The notes: a model not told the origin generated them from the sequence alone. DNA of 64,000 nt from Pseudomonas sp. VD-NE ins (GCF_031882575.1 NZ_CP134772.1:6049001-6113000); one strand, 5' to 3'; shown: positions 26,063 through 37,451, counted from the first letter of the stretch. Made by a program: numbers and translations.

Positions 26063-26094
26063 AAAAGGCAATCCACCGGATTGCCCTTTTTTAA
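26063..26094 (+). terminator. Rho-independent terminator of the small secreted-protein gene
   Basis: AAAAGGCAATCC pairs with GGATTGCCCTTTT around ACC, followed by a T run. It can also serve fdhA from the other side, since A runs flank the left arm. Confidence 0.92.
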
Positions 26095-26104
26095 GTCGTA
26101 CAAC

Positions 26105-27304
26105 TTACGCCGCGCTGAACAACTTATGCGGATCAATCACAAACTTCTTCGGCACGCCCGCATCGAACTCGCCATACCCTTCCGGCGCCTGATCGAGGCT
26201 GATCACCTGCACGCCCACCACTTCGGCGATGTTGATGCGATCCCACATGATCGCCTGCATCAGTTGGCGGTTGTACTTCATCACTGGCGTCTGGCCAGTG
26301 TGGAAGCTATGCGACTTGGCCCAGCCCAGACCGAAGCGAATGCTCAGGCTGCCCATTTTCGCAGCGGCATCGACAGCACCCGGATCTTCGGTGACGTACA
26401 GGCCGGGGATACCGATCTTGCCAGCCACACGCACCACGCCCATCAGCGAGTTGAGCACAGTGGCTGGCGCTTCGGCTTTGACGCCGTCGTGGCCGTGGCC
26501 GCGTGCTTCGAAACCAACGCAGTCCACTGCGCAATCCACTTCCGGCTCGCCCAGCAATGCGGCGATCTGTTCGTGCAGCGGGGTGTCCTTGGACAGGTCG
26601 ACGATTTCAAAACCTTGAGCCTTGGCGTGAGCCAGGCGGATGGTGTTGACGTCGCCGACGATCACCACCGCCGCCCCCAATAGACGCGCAGAAGCGGCAG
26701 CGGCCAGACCGACCGGACCGGCGCCGGCAATGTAAACGGTGCTGCCCGGACCAACGCCGGCAGTGACGGCGCCGTGGTAACCGGTCGGGAGGATGTCGGA
26801 GAGGCAGGTCAGGTCGCGGATTTTCTCCATGGCCTTGTCGCGGTCCGGCAGTTTCAGCAGGTTGAAGTCGGCGTACGGCACCAGCACGTACTCGGCCTGG
26901 CCACCGGTCCAGTCGCCCATGTCGACGTAACCGTAAGCACCGCCAGCTCGGGCCGGGTTGACGGTCAGGCAGACGCCGGTGTGTTGCTCTTTGCAGGAAC
27001 GGCAGCGCCCGCAAGCCACGTTGAACGGTACGGAGACCAGGTCACCGATTTTCAGGTTCTCGACGTCGGAGCCTTTCTCGATCACCTCACCGGTGATCTC
27101 GTGGCCCAGCACCAGACCGGTCTGCGCCGTGGTACGGCCGCGCACCATGTGTTGGTCGGAGCCGCAGATGTTGGTAGAAACTACTTTGAGAATGACCCCG
27201 TGCTCGATCTTGCGACCGCGCGGGTCCTGCATTTTCGGATAGTCGATTTTCTGTACTTCGACCTTGCCAGCGCCGAGATACACCACACCACGATTGCCAG
27301 ACAT
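26105..27304 (-). CDS. fdhA: Glutathione-independent formaldehyde dehydrogenase
   Basis: 399 residues, cytoplasmic zinc medium-chain dehydrogenase that oxidises formaldehyde to formate with NAD+ and without glutathione. Catalytic zinc ligands are C47 (ICGSDQH), H68-E69 (GLVLGHEI) and a later Asp; the structural zinc lobe is CGRCRSCKEQHTGVC. The nucleotide fold has AGAGPVGLAAA. It is the last gene of the leftward glyA-sox operon and clears formaldehyde made by the methyl-group oxidations. A REP doublet separates it from purU. Confidence 0.95.
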   Translation of the reverse strand: MSGNRGVVYLGAGKVEVQKIDYPKMQDPRGRKIEHGVILKVVSTNICGSDQHMVRGRTTAQTGLVLGHEITGEVIEKGSDVENLKIGDLVSVPFNVACGRCRSCKEQHTGVCLTVNPARAGGAYGYVDMGDWTGGQAEYVLVPYADFNLLKLPDRDKAMEKIRDLTCLSDILPTGYHGAVTAGVGPGSTVYIAGAGPVGLAAAASARLLGAAVVIVGDVNTIRLAHAKAQGFEIVDLSKDTPLHEQIAALLGEPEVDCAVDCVGFEARGHGHDGVKAEAPATVLNSLMGVVRVAGKIGIPGLYVTEDPGAVDAAAKMGSLSIRFGLGWAKSHSFHTGQTPVMKYNRQLMQAIMWDRINIAEVVGVQVISLDQAPEGYGEFDAGVPKKFVIDPHKLFSAA

Positions 27305-27404
27305 GCTTTCACCTCGCTGTTGTTTTTATGGAACCGCGTTGCCCAGGCAGGCAGCGCGTTGAGTGCTCGGGTACAGATGCTGTTTCTTGTGTTGCCTGTC
27401 AGGG

Positions 27405-27501
27405 CCTCATCGCTGGCAAGCCAGCTCCCACAGGGATTTGTGTCGTTTACAGAATTTGAATTCAACACCGAATCCTGTGGGAGCTGGCTTGCCAGCGATG
27501 G
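27405..27501. repeat. REP doublet, GCTGGCAAGCCAGCTCCCACA family
   Basis: Inverted REP pair inside the sox operon, between purU and fdhA. Confidence 0.9.
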
Positions 27502-27505
27502 CGAT

Positions 27506-28363
27506 CTAAAGAACGACCGTACGATTGGCGTTCAAAAACACCCTTCTTTCGATGTGATACCCAACCGCCCGCGCTAACGTCAGACCTTCAATATCGCGCC
27601 CCTTGGCAATCAGATCCTCAGGGTAATGACTGTGATCCACCGCCTCGACGCCCTGGGCAATGATCGGCCCTTCATCGAGGTCGTTATTGATGTAATGCGC
27701 TGTCGCGCCAACCAGTTTCACGCCCTTGTTGTAGGCCTGGTGATACGGCTTGGCGCCCTTGAAACCCGGCAGCAGCGAGTGATGAATGTTGATCGCCTTG
27801 CCATCGAGCTTGCGACACAGCTCCGGCGACAACACCTGCATATAGCGGGCGAGGATTACCAGTTCAGCGCCGGACTCTTCGATCACCTGCCACACCTGAC
27901 GCTCCTGCGACGGTTTGTCGTTGGGGTCGAGGGGGAAATGGTAGTAGGGAATCTGGTGCCAGTCGGCCAGCGGTTTGAGGTCCGGGTGATTGGAGACCAC
28001 CGCCGCGACGTCCATCGACAACTGGCCAATGCGCTGGCGGTAGAGCAAGTCGTTGAGGCAGTGATCGGCCTTGGAGACCATGATCACCACCTTTGGCCGG
28101 TAGTTCGGCGCGGTCAGTTCGAAGATCATGCCAAAGGCCTGGCCGCGTTCGGCGAGGCCGGCGCGGAAGGATTGTTCGTCGAAGCCGTCGGGCTGACGGA
28201 ATTCCACGCGAATGAAAAAACGCCCGGAGAGGCGGTCATCGAACGAATGGTGCTCGGTGACGTAGCAGCCCTGCTCGAACAGAAAACGCGTGACCGCGTC
28301 CACGGTGCCGAGGACGCTGGGGCAGTCGGCGGTCAGAATCCATGTGTCTGGGGCGCGGCTCAT
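27506..28363 (-). CDS. purU: Formyltetrahydrofolate deformylase
   Basis: 285 residues, cytoplasmic. It hydrolyses 10-formyl-THF to formate and THF, recycling folate loaded by sarcosine oxidation. An ACT domain covers about 7-85; the formyltransferase-type catalytic domain covers about 90-280, with HNP-like VVSNHPDL, the conserved NIHHSLLPGFKGAKPYHQAY region and the catalytic Asp in DLDEGPIIAQG. Its place in the sox operon matches the P. aeruginosa purU2 copy linked to betaine catabolism. The gene starts about 265 bases after soxG, across a CCCTCTCCC repeat. Confidence 0.95.
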   Translation of the reverse strand: MSRAPDTWILTADCPSVLGTVDAVTRFLFEQGCYVTEHHSFDDRLSGRFFIRVEFRQPDGFDEQSFRAGLAERGQAFGMIFELTAPNYRPKVVIMVSKADHCLNDLLYRQRIGQLSMDVAAVVSNHPDLKPLADWHQIPYYHFPLDPNDKPSQERQVWQVIEESGAELVILARYMQVLSPELCRKLDGKAINIHHSLLPGFKGAKPYHQAYNKGVKLVGATAHYINNDLDEGPIIAQGVEAVDHSHYPEDLIAKGRDIEGLTLARAVGYHIERRVFLNANRTVVL

Positions 28364-28406
28364 GGTGCGGTGACTCCTGTTCTTTGTGCGGGGTGTCAGG
28401 TTTTTC

Positions 28407-28615
28407 CCTCACCCTAGCCCTCTCCCAGAGGGAGAGGGGACTGACCGAGGTGTTCTCTCGTGTTACGCCGACCTGAAATACCGAGCCGAATTCAAGCTCT
28501 GGAAAATCTATCGCGAGCCAGGCTCGGCTGTTGAAATCGCCCGAGATCGGCTCCCTTTCCCCCTCGCCCCCTTGGGGGCGGTCCGACGTTTCGGGAGGGC
28601 TGGGGTGAGGGGGTG
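28407..28615. repeat. CCCTCTCCC-type intergenic repeat
   Basis: Begins CCCTCACCCTAGCCCTCTCC and ends with GGAGGGCTGGGGTGAGGG. It contains the ACTGACCGAGGTGTTC and CGCCGACCTGAA phrases shared with the repeat at 39.3 kb. It lies within the sox operon between soxG and purU. Confidence 0.85.
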
Positions 28616-28629
28616 GCTCTTGATCTTTT

Positions 28630-29262
28630 TCAGGCCTGAACGCTCAACCCGTACTCAGCCGAAGCATCCTGCAACCACAACCACCAGTAATCCGAAAAAC
28701 TGCGACGAATCAGCAATTCCCAAGTGTCTTCAGCGGTATGCCGAATCATCAGTTGCGACTTGGCGAACACCGTGCCGACCGCTTTCCCGACCGGGAAGTT
28801 GTTCGGGTGCACGTCATAGCTGGTCGACTTCATCAGCACCTGACGTACATTCGGCCCGCTCAGTTCGAGCACTTGCTGGCCGCCGCTGACGTTGACGATC
28901 GCGATGTGCAGATCGCCCAGGGCTTCACGCAGTTTCTGTTCGGCGGCGAATTCCTCACCGCTCGGCACGATCAGCAGCCACTCATCCGGGCCCATCCATT
29001 GCAGGCTGGTTTCGCCTTTGACGATGACGCTCAGCGCGCCGGGCAATTCAATGCCCAGCGCTTTATGTACGCCAGCGGCGAAAGCGGCATCGTGGCCATC
29101 GCCACGAATGGTCAGATGGCCGAGGAGTTTCTTTTCACGCACGATCACGCCGGCGTTCTTGCGACCCTTGCCGACCAGGCTGGCGAGGTCGGCATGGTGC
29201 AGCGACGACTCGGCACGGGCACCGGTGGTCGGGCGTTGTTGGTAAACATTGGCTGTGGTCAT
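28630..29262 (-). CDS. soxG: Sarcosine oxidase gamma subunit
   Basis: 210 residues. SoxG is the small subunit of the four-part (alpha-beta-gamma-delta) cytoplasmic sarcosine oxidase, which makes glycine, H2O2 and 5,10-methylene-THF. The family pattern is clear: a GcvT-like fold with SLQWMGPDEWLLIVPSGEE and a C-terminal RRSFSDYWWLWLQDAS. ATG 29262 follows GGAAGG; the longer frame to 29391 runs through a REP and is rejected. It follows soxA after 143 bases holding that REP. Confidence 0.95.
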   Translation of the reverse strand: MTTANVYQQRPTTGARAESSLHHADLASLVGKGRKNAGVIVREKKLLGHLTIRGDGHDAAFAAGVHKALGIELPGALSVIVKGETSLQWMGPDEWLLIVPSGEEFAAEQKLREALGDLHIAIVNVSGGQQVLELSGPNVRQVLMKSTSYDVHPNNFPVGKAVGTVFAKSQLMIRHTAEDTWELLIRRSFSDYWWLWLQDASAEYGLSVQA

Positions 29263-29311
29263 AAAGCACCTTCCTGAATTCTGTTGGTTCCTGCGGTGGC
29301 TGATCTGCCGC

Positions 29312-29377
29312 TTTCGCGAGCAGGCTCGCTCCCACAGGGGAACGCGGTCGAATGTGGGAGCGAGCCTGCTCGCGAAT
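29312..29377. repeat. REP doublet, GCGAGCAGGCTCGCTCCCACA family
   Basis: Inverted pair in the soxA-soxG gap. Confidence 0.9.
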
Positions 29378-29405
29378 AGCCGCCCGCCCACAGTTCTTGA
29401 GGCCG

Positions 29406-32400
29406 TCAGATGTTCTGGCGATCACCCTTCGGATCGAAGAACACCGAAGAAACGATTTCCGCCTCGATCACGCTGCCATCGGCCAGCGGTGCAAACACCC
29501 GCTCACCGAGGCGCTTCAGACCGCCCTTGACCACACCCATGGCAAACGAATAACCGAGGGAGTTGTGCGCGTAACTGGAAGTCACGTGGCCAACCATGGT
29601 CATCGGAATCGCCTGCTTGGTGTTGAACACCAACTGCGCACCTTCCGGCAACCACACGTTCGGATCGATCGGCTTCAGACCGACCAGTTGCTTACGTTGA
29701 TCTTTCACGCAGTCTTCACGGTTCATGCCGCGTTGGCCGATCCACGAGAACGGTTTGGTGCGACCCACGCACCAGCCCATGTTCAAGTCGTCCGGGGTCA
29801 TCGAGCCGTCAGTGTCCTGACCGACAATGATGAAACCCTTCTCGGCGCGCAGTACGTGCATGGTTTCAGTGCCGTAAGGGGTCAGGTTGTACTGCTTGCC
29901 CGCCTCGACGATTTTCTCCAGCACGCCCATCGCGTAGTCGGCCTGCACGTTGACTTCGTACGACAGCTCACCGGTGAACGAGATGCGGAACACCCGCGCC
30001 GGCACACCGCCGACCAGACCTTCTTTCCAGGTCATGAACGGGAACGCTTCGTTGCTCAAATCAATGTCAGTCACAGCACTGAGCAGCTTGCGGCTGTTCG
30101 GCCCGGACAGGGTCATGGTCGCCCAGTGGTCGGTGACGGAGGTGAAGTAAACCTTCATGTCCGGCCATTCGGTCTGGTGGTACAGCTCCAGCCATTGCAG
30201 CACGCGAGCCGCGCCGCCGGTGGTGGTGGTCATGACGAAATGGTTGTCCGCCAGGCACGCCGTCACGCCGTCGTCGAAGACCATGCCGTCTTCTTTGCAC
30301 ATCAAACCGTAGCGAGCCTTGCCCACGTCGAGCTTGGTCCAGGCGTTGGTGTACACGCGGTTGAGGAACTCGCGGGCATCCGGGCCTTGAATGTCGATCT
30401 TGCCGAGGGTCGAGGCGTCGAGCAGGCCGACGCTGTCGCGCACGGCTTTACATTCACGCTTGACGGCGGCATGCAGGTCTTCACCGTTTTTCGGGAAGTA
30501 CCATGGACGCTTCCACTGACCGACGTCTTCAAACTCGGCGCCGTTCTTCACATGCCAGGCATGCAGCGCGGTGTGACGCACCGGTTCGAAGATGTGCCCA
30601 CAGTGACGACCGGCCACGGCGCCGAAAGTCACCGGCGTGTAGTTCGGACGAAACATCGTGGTGCCCATCTGCGGGATGGTCACGTTCAGCGAACGCGCGG
30701 CGATGGCCAGACCGTTGACGTTGCCGAGCTTGCCCTGATCGGTGCCGAAGCCCAGCGCGGTGTAGCGTTTGACGTGCTCGACCGACTCGAAACCCTCGCG
30801 GGTTGCCAGTTCGATCGCCGCAGCGGTCACGTCGTTTTGCAGGTCGACGAATTGCTTCGGCGCCCGTGCGGTGTTCTTTTCGTGCGGCACCTGGAACAGC
30901 GCCAGCATCGGTTCTTCGTGACGGCTCAGGGCTTTTGGCAGCACGCCCTCAACGGTCTGGAAACCGGCTTCAGCGGCAGCACGCACGCCGCCTTCAAAAC
31001 CGTCGGCGAGCGAATCACCGAGACCGTAAACGCCGTTGATACCACCGACGCACACGCGTTTCTGCGGAGCTTCGCCCGGTACGAAACCAAGGATATCTTC
31101 GCGCCAGGTCGGCTTGCCACCGAGGTGCGAAGCCAAGTGAACCACCGGGCTGTAACCACCGGAACTGGCAACCACATCGCAATCAAGCCATTCGCCTGGA
31201 CTGGTCACGGCGTGCGCTTTGACGTCAATCGCAGCAACGCGGGCAGCGGTCACACGCTTGCTGCCACGGGCTTCGATCACGGCACTGCCAGTGAGAATCC
31301 GAATGCCTTTGGCGCGTGCTTCTTCCACCAATGCACCACGCGGATTGCTGCGCGCATCGGCGATGGCCACCACTTGCAGACTGGCGTCGAGCCAGTCCAG
31401 AGCAACGCGGTACGCGTGATCGTTGTTGGTGCTGAGGACAAGCTTCTTGCCCGGTGCTACGCCGTAGCGACGCACGTAAGTCGACACCGCACCGGCAAGC
31501 ATGTTGCCCGGCACGTCGTTGTTGCCGTAGACCAGCGGACGCTCGCAAGCACCGGTCGCCAGCACGACACGCTTGGCGCGCACACGGTGAATGCGCTGAC
31601 GTACCTGACCGATTGGCGCGCGGTCACCGAGGTGATCGGTAAGACGTTCGTGAATAGTCAGGAAGTTGTGGTCGTGGTAACCGTTGACCGTGGCGCGCGG
31701 CAACAGCAGCACGTCCGGGGTGTTCTTCAGTTCAGTGATGACACTGGCGACCCAGTCCATCGCCGGTTTGCCGTCGAGGCTTTCGCGCGAATCGAGCAGG
31801 CTGCCGCCGAACTCTTCCTGCTCATCGGCAAGGATCACTCGGGCACCGCTGCGTGCTGCGGCCAAGGCAGCGGCGAGACCGGCCGGGCCAGCGCCGACGA
31901 TCAGCACGTCGCAGTGCTGGTTCATGTAGTCGTAGGTGTCCGGATCGTTCTCGGTCGGCGAACGGCCCAGACCGGCAGCCTTGCGAATGTACTTCTCGTA
32001 AGTCATCCAGAACGATTGCGGGTACATGAAGGTTTTGTAGTAGAAACCCGGCGGCATCAGCTTGCCGCCGACCTTGCCGAGAATGCCCATCATGTCGTTG
32101 TTGACGCTCGGCCAACCGTTGGTGCTGGTCGCAACCAGACCTTGATACAGCGCCTGTTGCGTGGCGCGCACGTTGGGGATCTGCGTGGCTTCGGTGGCAC
32201 CGATCTGCAGCACTGCGTTCGGCTCTTCGGCACCGGCGGCGAAAATGCCACGAGGACGCGAGTACTTGAAGCTGCGGCCGATGATGTCGACGCCGTTGGC
32301 GATCAGCGCGGCGGCCAGCGAGTCACCCTCGAAGCCTTTGTAGCTCTGACCGTTGAAGGTGAAGCTCAGCACTTTGTTGCGGTCGATCCGTCCACCGTTG

Positions 32401-32423
32401 GACAGGCGATTGGTCTGGCTCAT
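29406..32423 (-). CDS. soxA: Sarcosine oxidase alpha subunit
   Basis: 1005 residues, the usual length. An N-terminal 2Fe-2S-ferredoxin-like fold (about 20-105), a dinucleotide-binding part starting VLIVGAGPAGLAAALAAA (near 175) for NAD+, and a C-terminal GcvT/aminomethyltransferase-like region (about 600-990) that binds tetrahydrofolate and takes the methyl-derived C1 unit. It overlaps soxD by four bases. Together with SoxB it forms the catalytic core, with non-covalent FAD and FMN shared at the subunit interface. Confidence 0.97.
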   Translation of the reverse strand: MSQTNRLSNGGRIDRNKVLSFTFNGQSYKGFEGDSLAAALIANGVDIIGRSFKYSRPRGIFAAGAEEPNAVLQIGATEATQIPNVRATQQALYQGLVATSTNGWPSVNNDMMGILGKVGGKLMPPGFYYKTFMYPQSFWMTYEKYIRKAAGLGRSPTENDPDTYDYMNQHCDVLIVGAGPAGLAAALAAARSGARVILADEQEEFGGSLLDSRESLDGKPAMDWVASVITELKNTPDVLLLPRATVNGYHDHNFLTIHERLTDHLGDRAPIGQVRQRIHRVRAKRVVLATGACERPLVYGNNDVPGNMLAGAVSTYVRRYGVAPGKKLVLSTNNDHAYRVALDWLDASLQVVAIADARSNPRGALVEEARAKGIRILTGSAVIEARGSKRVTAARVAAIDVKAHAVTSPGEWLDCDVVASSGGYSPVVHLASHLGGKPTWREDILGFVPGEAPQKRVCVGGINGVYGLGDSLADGFEGGVRAAAEAGFQTVEGVLPKALSRHEEPMLALFQVPHEKNTARAPKQFVDLQNDVTAAAIELATREGFESVEHVKRYTALGFGTDQGKLGNVNGLAIAARSLNVTIPQMGTTMFRPNYTPVTFGAVAGRHCGHIFEPVRHTALHAWHVKNGAEFEDVGQWKRPWYFPKNGEDLHAAVKRECKAVRDSVGLLDASTLGKIDIQGPDAREFLNRVYTNAWTKLDVGKARYGLMCKEDGMVFDDGVTACLADNHFVMTTTTGGAARVLQWLELYHQTEWPDMKVYFTSVTDHWATMTLSGPNSRKLLSAVTDIDLSNEAFPFMTWKEGLVGGVPARVFRISFTGELSYEVNVQADYAMGVLEKIVEAGKQYNLTPYGTETMHVLRAEKGFIIVGQDTDGSMTPDDLNMGWCVGRTKPFSWIGQRGMNREDCVKDQRKQLVGLKPIDPNVWLPEGAQLVFNTKQAIPMTMVGHVTSSYAHNSLGYSFAMGVVKGGLKRLGERVFAPLADGSVIEAEIVSSVFFDPKGDRQNI

Positions 32424-32749
32424 ACCTTCTCTCCCAGCGCCGTCGTGGCTGTTTTCGCCGAATCAGCCTTGTCGGTGAATTGCGGCTTGGTGCCGATCTT
32501 GTAGGTTTCGAGAATCTCGTAGGTCACGGTGTCGCGGGTGACGTTGAAGTACTGACGGCAACCGGCAACGTGATCCCACAGCTCGTGGTGCAGACCGCGC
32601 GGGTTGTCGCGGAAGAACATGTAGTCGCCCCACTCCTCGTCGGTGCAGGCGCCTGGATCGAGCGGGCGCGGAATGTGCGCCTGACCGGATGCGTGGAATT
32701 CCTCTTCGGAGCGCAGTTCGCCGCAGTGAGGACAGAAGATATGCAACAT
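32420..32749 (-). CDS. soxD: Sarcosine oxidase delta subunit
   Basis: 109 residues. SoxD is a small zinc-binding subunit; ligands of the family are visible as C6-x2-C9 (HIFCPHCGE) and a His-x3-Cys in DHVAGCRQYF. It lies 14 bases after soxB and overlaps soxA by four, as expected for the tightly packed soxBDAG operon. It has a Lys/Gly-rich C-terminal tail of low conservation. Confidence 0.95.
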   Translation of the reverse strand: MLHIFCPHCGELRSEEEFHASGQAHIPRPLDPGACTDEEWGDYMFFRDNPRGLHHELWDHVAGCRQYFNVTRDTVTYEILETYKIGTKPQFTDKADSAKTATTALGEKV

Positions 32750-32763
32750 GGGGATTTCTCCTG

Positions 32764-34014
32764 TTAGTGGGCAACCGCAGCAGCGCCGTGTTCATCGATC
32801 AACGCACCGTTGTGGAAACGGTCGATGGAGAAAGGTGCGGCCAACGGGTGCATTTCACCCTTGGCCAGACTCGCGGCAAATACGTTGCCCGAGCCAGGTG
32901 TGGCCTTGAAGCCGCCGGTGCCCCAACCGCAGTTGAAGAACATGTTCGGGACCGGGGTTTTCGAAATGATCGGGCAAGCGTCCGGCGTGGTGTCGACGAT
33001 GCCGCCCCACTGGCGGTTCATGCGTACGCGGGACAGCACCGGGAACATCTCGACGATGGCCTGAATGGTGTGTTCGATCACCGGGTAGGAACCACGCTGG
33101 CCGTAGCCGTTGTAGCCGTCGATACCGGCGCCGATCACCAGGTCGCCCTTGTCGGACTGGCTGATGTAACCGTGCACGGCGTTGGACATGATCACGCTGT
33201 CGATAATCGGTTTGATCGGTTCCGACACCAGCGCTTGCAGCGGGTGGGATTCGATCGGCAGACGGAAACCGGCGAGTTTGGCCATGTGCCCGGAGTTACC
33301 GGCAGTGACCACACCGACGCGCTTGGCGCCGATGAAACCCTTGTTGGTTTCAACACCGATGCACACGCCGTTTTCCTTGCGGAAACCGATCACCTCGGTC
33401 TGTTGGATCAAGTCCACGCCCAAGGCATCGGCGGCACGGGCAAAGCCCCACGCCACGGCATCGTGACGGGCGACGCCGCCGCGACGCTGAACGGTGGCGC
33501 CCAACACTGGGTAGCGGGTATTTTTCGAGCAGTCGAGGTACGGAATCTCGTCAGCCACTTGCTTGGCGTTGAGCAGTTCGCCATCGACGCCGTTGAGGCG
33601 GTTGGCGCTGACCCGACGCTCGGAATCACGGATGTCCTGCAGGGTGTGGCACAGGTTGTAGACGCCACGCTGGGAGAACATCACGTTGTAGTTGAGGTCC
33701 TGCGACAGGCCTTCCCACAATTTCATCGCGTGTTCGTAGAGGTGCGCCGACTCGTCCCACAAATAGTTGGAGCGAACGATGGTAGTGTTGCGCGCGGTGT
33801 TACCACCGCCCAGCCAGCCCTTTTCGACCACGGCGACGTTGGTGATGCCGTGTTCTTTTGCCAAGTAGTAGGCAGTCGCCAGACCGTGCCCGCCGCCGCC
33901 GACGATGACCACGTCGTAGACCTTTTTCGGCGTCGGCGTGCGCCACATGCGCTGCCAGTTTTCGTGGTGGCTGAGGGAGTGTTTGAAGAGGCCGAAGCCC
34001 GAATAGCGTTGCAT
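32764..34014 (-). CDS. soxB: Sarcosine oxidase beta subunit
   Basis: 416 residues. An FAD-dependent D-amino-acid-oxidase fold that oxidises the sarcosine C-N bond. The dinucleotide site is [23 protein letters not shown] near residue 31, and the C-terminal part has [19 protein letters not shown], the flavin/substrate loop of this family. Covalent FMN attachment is known for the family. It starts 20 bases after glyA in a leftward operon. Confidence 0.97.
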   Translation of the reverse strand: MQRYSGFGLFKHSLSHHENWQRMWRTPTPKKVYDVVIVGGGGHGLATAYYLAKEHGITNVAVVEKGWLGGGNTARNTTIVRSNYLWDESAHLYEHAMKLWEGLSQDLNYNVMFSQRGVYNLCHTLQDIRDSERRVSANRLNGVDGELLNAKQVADEIPYLDCSKNTRYPVLGATVQRRGGVARHDAVAWGFARAADALGVDLIQQTEVIGFRKENGVCIGVETNKGFIGAKRVGVVTAGNSGHMAKLAGFRLPIESHPLQALVSEPIKPIIDSVIMSNAVHGYISQSDKGDLVIGAGIDGYNGYGQRGSYPVIEHTIQAIVEMFPVLSRVRMNRQWGGIVDTTPDACPIISKTPVPNMFFNCGWGTGGFKATPGSGNVFAASLAKGEMHPLAAPFSIDRFHNGALIDEHGAAAVAH

Positions 34015-34034
34015 AGTCAGTTACTCCAGAACAC

Positions 34035-35288
<1,254 letters not shown>

Positions 35289-35479
35289 CGCGTCTCTCCC
35301 AGCGGCATCTGTGCGCCATTCGTCTCGGTAAGGCACTGGCAATGAAGGCAGTGCCCTTTGATGCCGATGGTATGACCGGCGCAGACAGCTCAAATGCCTG
35401 CGCGCGCCACGCAAAGGTGCGTTTACGACATGGCTGGAAATGCCATTGCCAGACTCGATCTCGAAAACACTGGAGAACC

Positions 35480-35572
35480 CTGTGGGAGCTGGCTTGCCAG
35501 CGATGGCGGCGGCACATCCGGCATTGATGGTGGCTGACCCACCGCTATCGCTGGCAAGCCAGCTCCCACAGA
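35480..35572. repeat. REP doublet, GCTGGCAAGCCAGCTCCCACA family
   Basis: Inverted pair between the traX-like stop and the glyA promoter region. Confidence 0.9.
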
Positions 35573-35573
35573 G

Positions 35574-36284
35574 TTATGCGGCGACCTGGCGGATAAGTAG
35601 CAGCAGAAGAAAATGCGCGGGATAAAGGGCGTAGCCCCAGCGCCGCATCGGTGGCGGCTGAAGATGTCGCGCATGTCGCAACAGGAACATTCCGAGCAGT
35701 GGCGCAAACAGACAGGTGGCAATACCAAGGATCGCAACGCTACTGCCGAACTTCGCCGAGTCGTACAGGACTTGCCATTGATTGGCAGCGAGACAGATCA
35801 ATCCCGGTAGCAAGCTGAAATACCACGGAAGGCGAAATACCAGCAGCATCGCCAGCGGCAGCAGAACCCCGAAGAAGCCGAACATCAGTCGCTCCGGGAA
35901 AACAGCGGCCAACACCAGCGCAGCGACGCCCAGCAATCGCGATATGATCAAGGGATCCTGCCACCCCCGCGCCACCAACAACCCCAACGCCAGCGTCGGC
36001 ATCACGTTCAACGTATCGGGATCAGGAATGTACAGTCGATAGGGAATCTCACTCACCGCACTGAACAGCAACAACCAGCCCAGATACCGCCACTCCATCC
36101 TCCGCGAACCATCGCGCGCCAGGTTCGCCGCCATCGCCAGACAAAACCACGGAAACGCCAACCGCCCCGGCACATACAACCAATCGGCGGAGAACCCGAC
36201 ATATCGCAGGTGATCGAGCAACATGCTCAACAGCGCCAGCCACTTGAGCAGATCCAGCGCGCCGTCGCGTTTAGTCAGGTGCAT
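35574..36284 (-). CDS. TraX-family membrane protein
   Basis: 236 residues, almost wholly hydrophobic with about eight membrane segments. It starts KRDGALDLLKWLALLSMLLDH, the TraX signature in which an Asp and His in the first helices are conserved; TraX acetylates F-pilin, and chromosomal copies of this acyltransferase-3-like fold have unknown targets. ATG 36284 is used; the frame to 36374 has no family support. It is divergent from ltaE, with 126 bases between. Confidence 0.85.
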   Translation of the reverse strand: MHLTKRDGALDLLKWLALLSMLLDHLRYVGFSADWLYVPGRLAFPWFCLAMAANLARDGSRRMEWRYLGWLLLFSAVSEIPYRLYIPDPDTLNVMPTLALGLLVARGWQDPLIISRLLGVAALVLAAVFPERLMFGFFGVLLPLAMLLVFRLPWYFSLLPGLICLAANQWQVLYDSAKFGSSVAILGIATCLFAPLLGMFLLRHARHLQPPPMRRWGYALYPAHFLLLLLIRQVAA

Positions 36285-36410
36285 AATCGGCCTGCGTCCA
36301 TGTAATGTTCTGACAGCGACATCCCGTGTGCTCCCCGGAAGATCTTCGGTAAAGTGCGCACCATCATTGACCACGAGCCTTCACAAGAGTCTCGACCACG
36401 GAAGCCGGCC

Positions 36411-37451
36411 ATGACCGACAAGAGCCAACAATTCGCCAGCGACAACTACTCCGGTATCTGCCCTGAAGCCTGGGCTGCGATGGAGCAGGCCAACCACGGC
36501 CACCAGCGCGCGTATGGCGACGATGAATGGACCGCACGCGCGGCCGACCATTTCCGCAAACTGTTCGAAACCGACTGCGAAGTGTTCTTCGCCTTCAACG
36601 GCACCGCCGCCAACTCGCTGGCCCTGTCGTCGCTGTGCCAGAGTTACCACAGCGTGATCTGCTCGGAAACCGCCCACGTCGAAACCGACGAATGCGGCGC
36701 CCCGGAATTCTTCTCCAACGGCTCGAAACTGCTGATCGCCGGCACTGAAAACGGCAAGATCACCCCGCAATCGATCCGCGAAGTCGCCCTCAAGCGTCAG
36801 GATATTCACTACCCGAAACCGCGCGTTGTAACGCTGACTCAAGCCACTGAAGTCGGCAGCGTCTACACCCCGGAAGAAGTCCGCGCCATCAGCGCGACTT
36901 GCAAGGAACTCGGCCTGCACCTGCACATGGACGGCGCGCGCTTCTCCAACGCCTGCGCCTTCCTCGGCTGCTCGCCAGCCGATCTGACCTGGAAGGCTGG
37001 TGTTGACGTGCTGTGCTTTGGCGGCACGAAAAACGGCATGGCCGTGGGTGAAGCGATCCTGTTCTTCAACCACAAACTGGCGGAAGACTTCGACTATCGC
37101 TGCAAACAGGCCGGGCAACTGGCGTCGAAAATGCGCTTCCTCTCGGCGCCGTGGGTCGGCATCCTCGAAAACGACGCCTGGCTTAAATACGCCCGTCACG
37201 CCAACCACTGCGCGCAATTGCTGGCGGAACTGGTCAGCGACATTCCCGGCGTCGAACTGATGTTTCCGGTTCAGGCCAACGGCGTGTTCCTGCAACTGTC
37301 GGAACCGGCCATCGCCGCACTGACCGCGAAGAACTGGCGCTTCTACACCTTCATCGGCAAGGGCGGCGCGCGCTTCATGTGTTCCTGGGACACCGAAGAA
37401 GAACGCGTCCGCGAACTGGCCCGCGACATCCGCGAAGTCATGTCCGCCTGA
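36411..37451 (+). CDS. ltaE: Low-specificity L-threonine aldolase
   Basis: 346 residues, PLP fold-type I. It splits L-threonine or allo-threonine to glycine and acetaldehyde. Motifs: FNGTAANSLALSSL (PLP phosphate), MDGARFSNACAFL (PLP ring Asp region) and the Lys in CFGGTKNGMAVGEAI. ATG 36411 (MTDKSQQFASDNYSG) is the family start. In P. aeruginosa ltaE also lies beside the betaine genes. It fits a local theme of glycine formation. Confidence 0.93.
   Translation: MTDKSQQFASDNYSGICPEAWAAMEQANHGHQRAYGDDEWTARAADHFRKLFETDCEVFFAFNGTAANSLALSSLCQSYHSVICSETAHVETDECGAPEFFSNGSKLLIAGTENGKITPQSIREVALKRQDIHYPKPRVVTLTQATEVGSVYTPEEVRAISATCKELGLHLHMDGARFSNACAFLGCSPADLTWKAGVDVLCFGGTKNGMAVGEAILFFNHKLAEDFDYRCKQAGQLASKMRFLSAPWVGILENDAWLKYARHANHCAQLLAELVSDIPGVELMFPVQANGVFLQLSEPAIAALTAKNWRFYTFIGKGGARFMCSWDTEEERVRELARDIREVMSA

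Noticed and set aside
29352..32504. 1050-codon plus-strand frame
   Set aside because: Runs antisense to soxA and its REP; low-complexity His/Val/Arg composition typical of a shadow frame.
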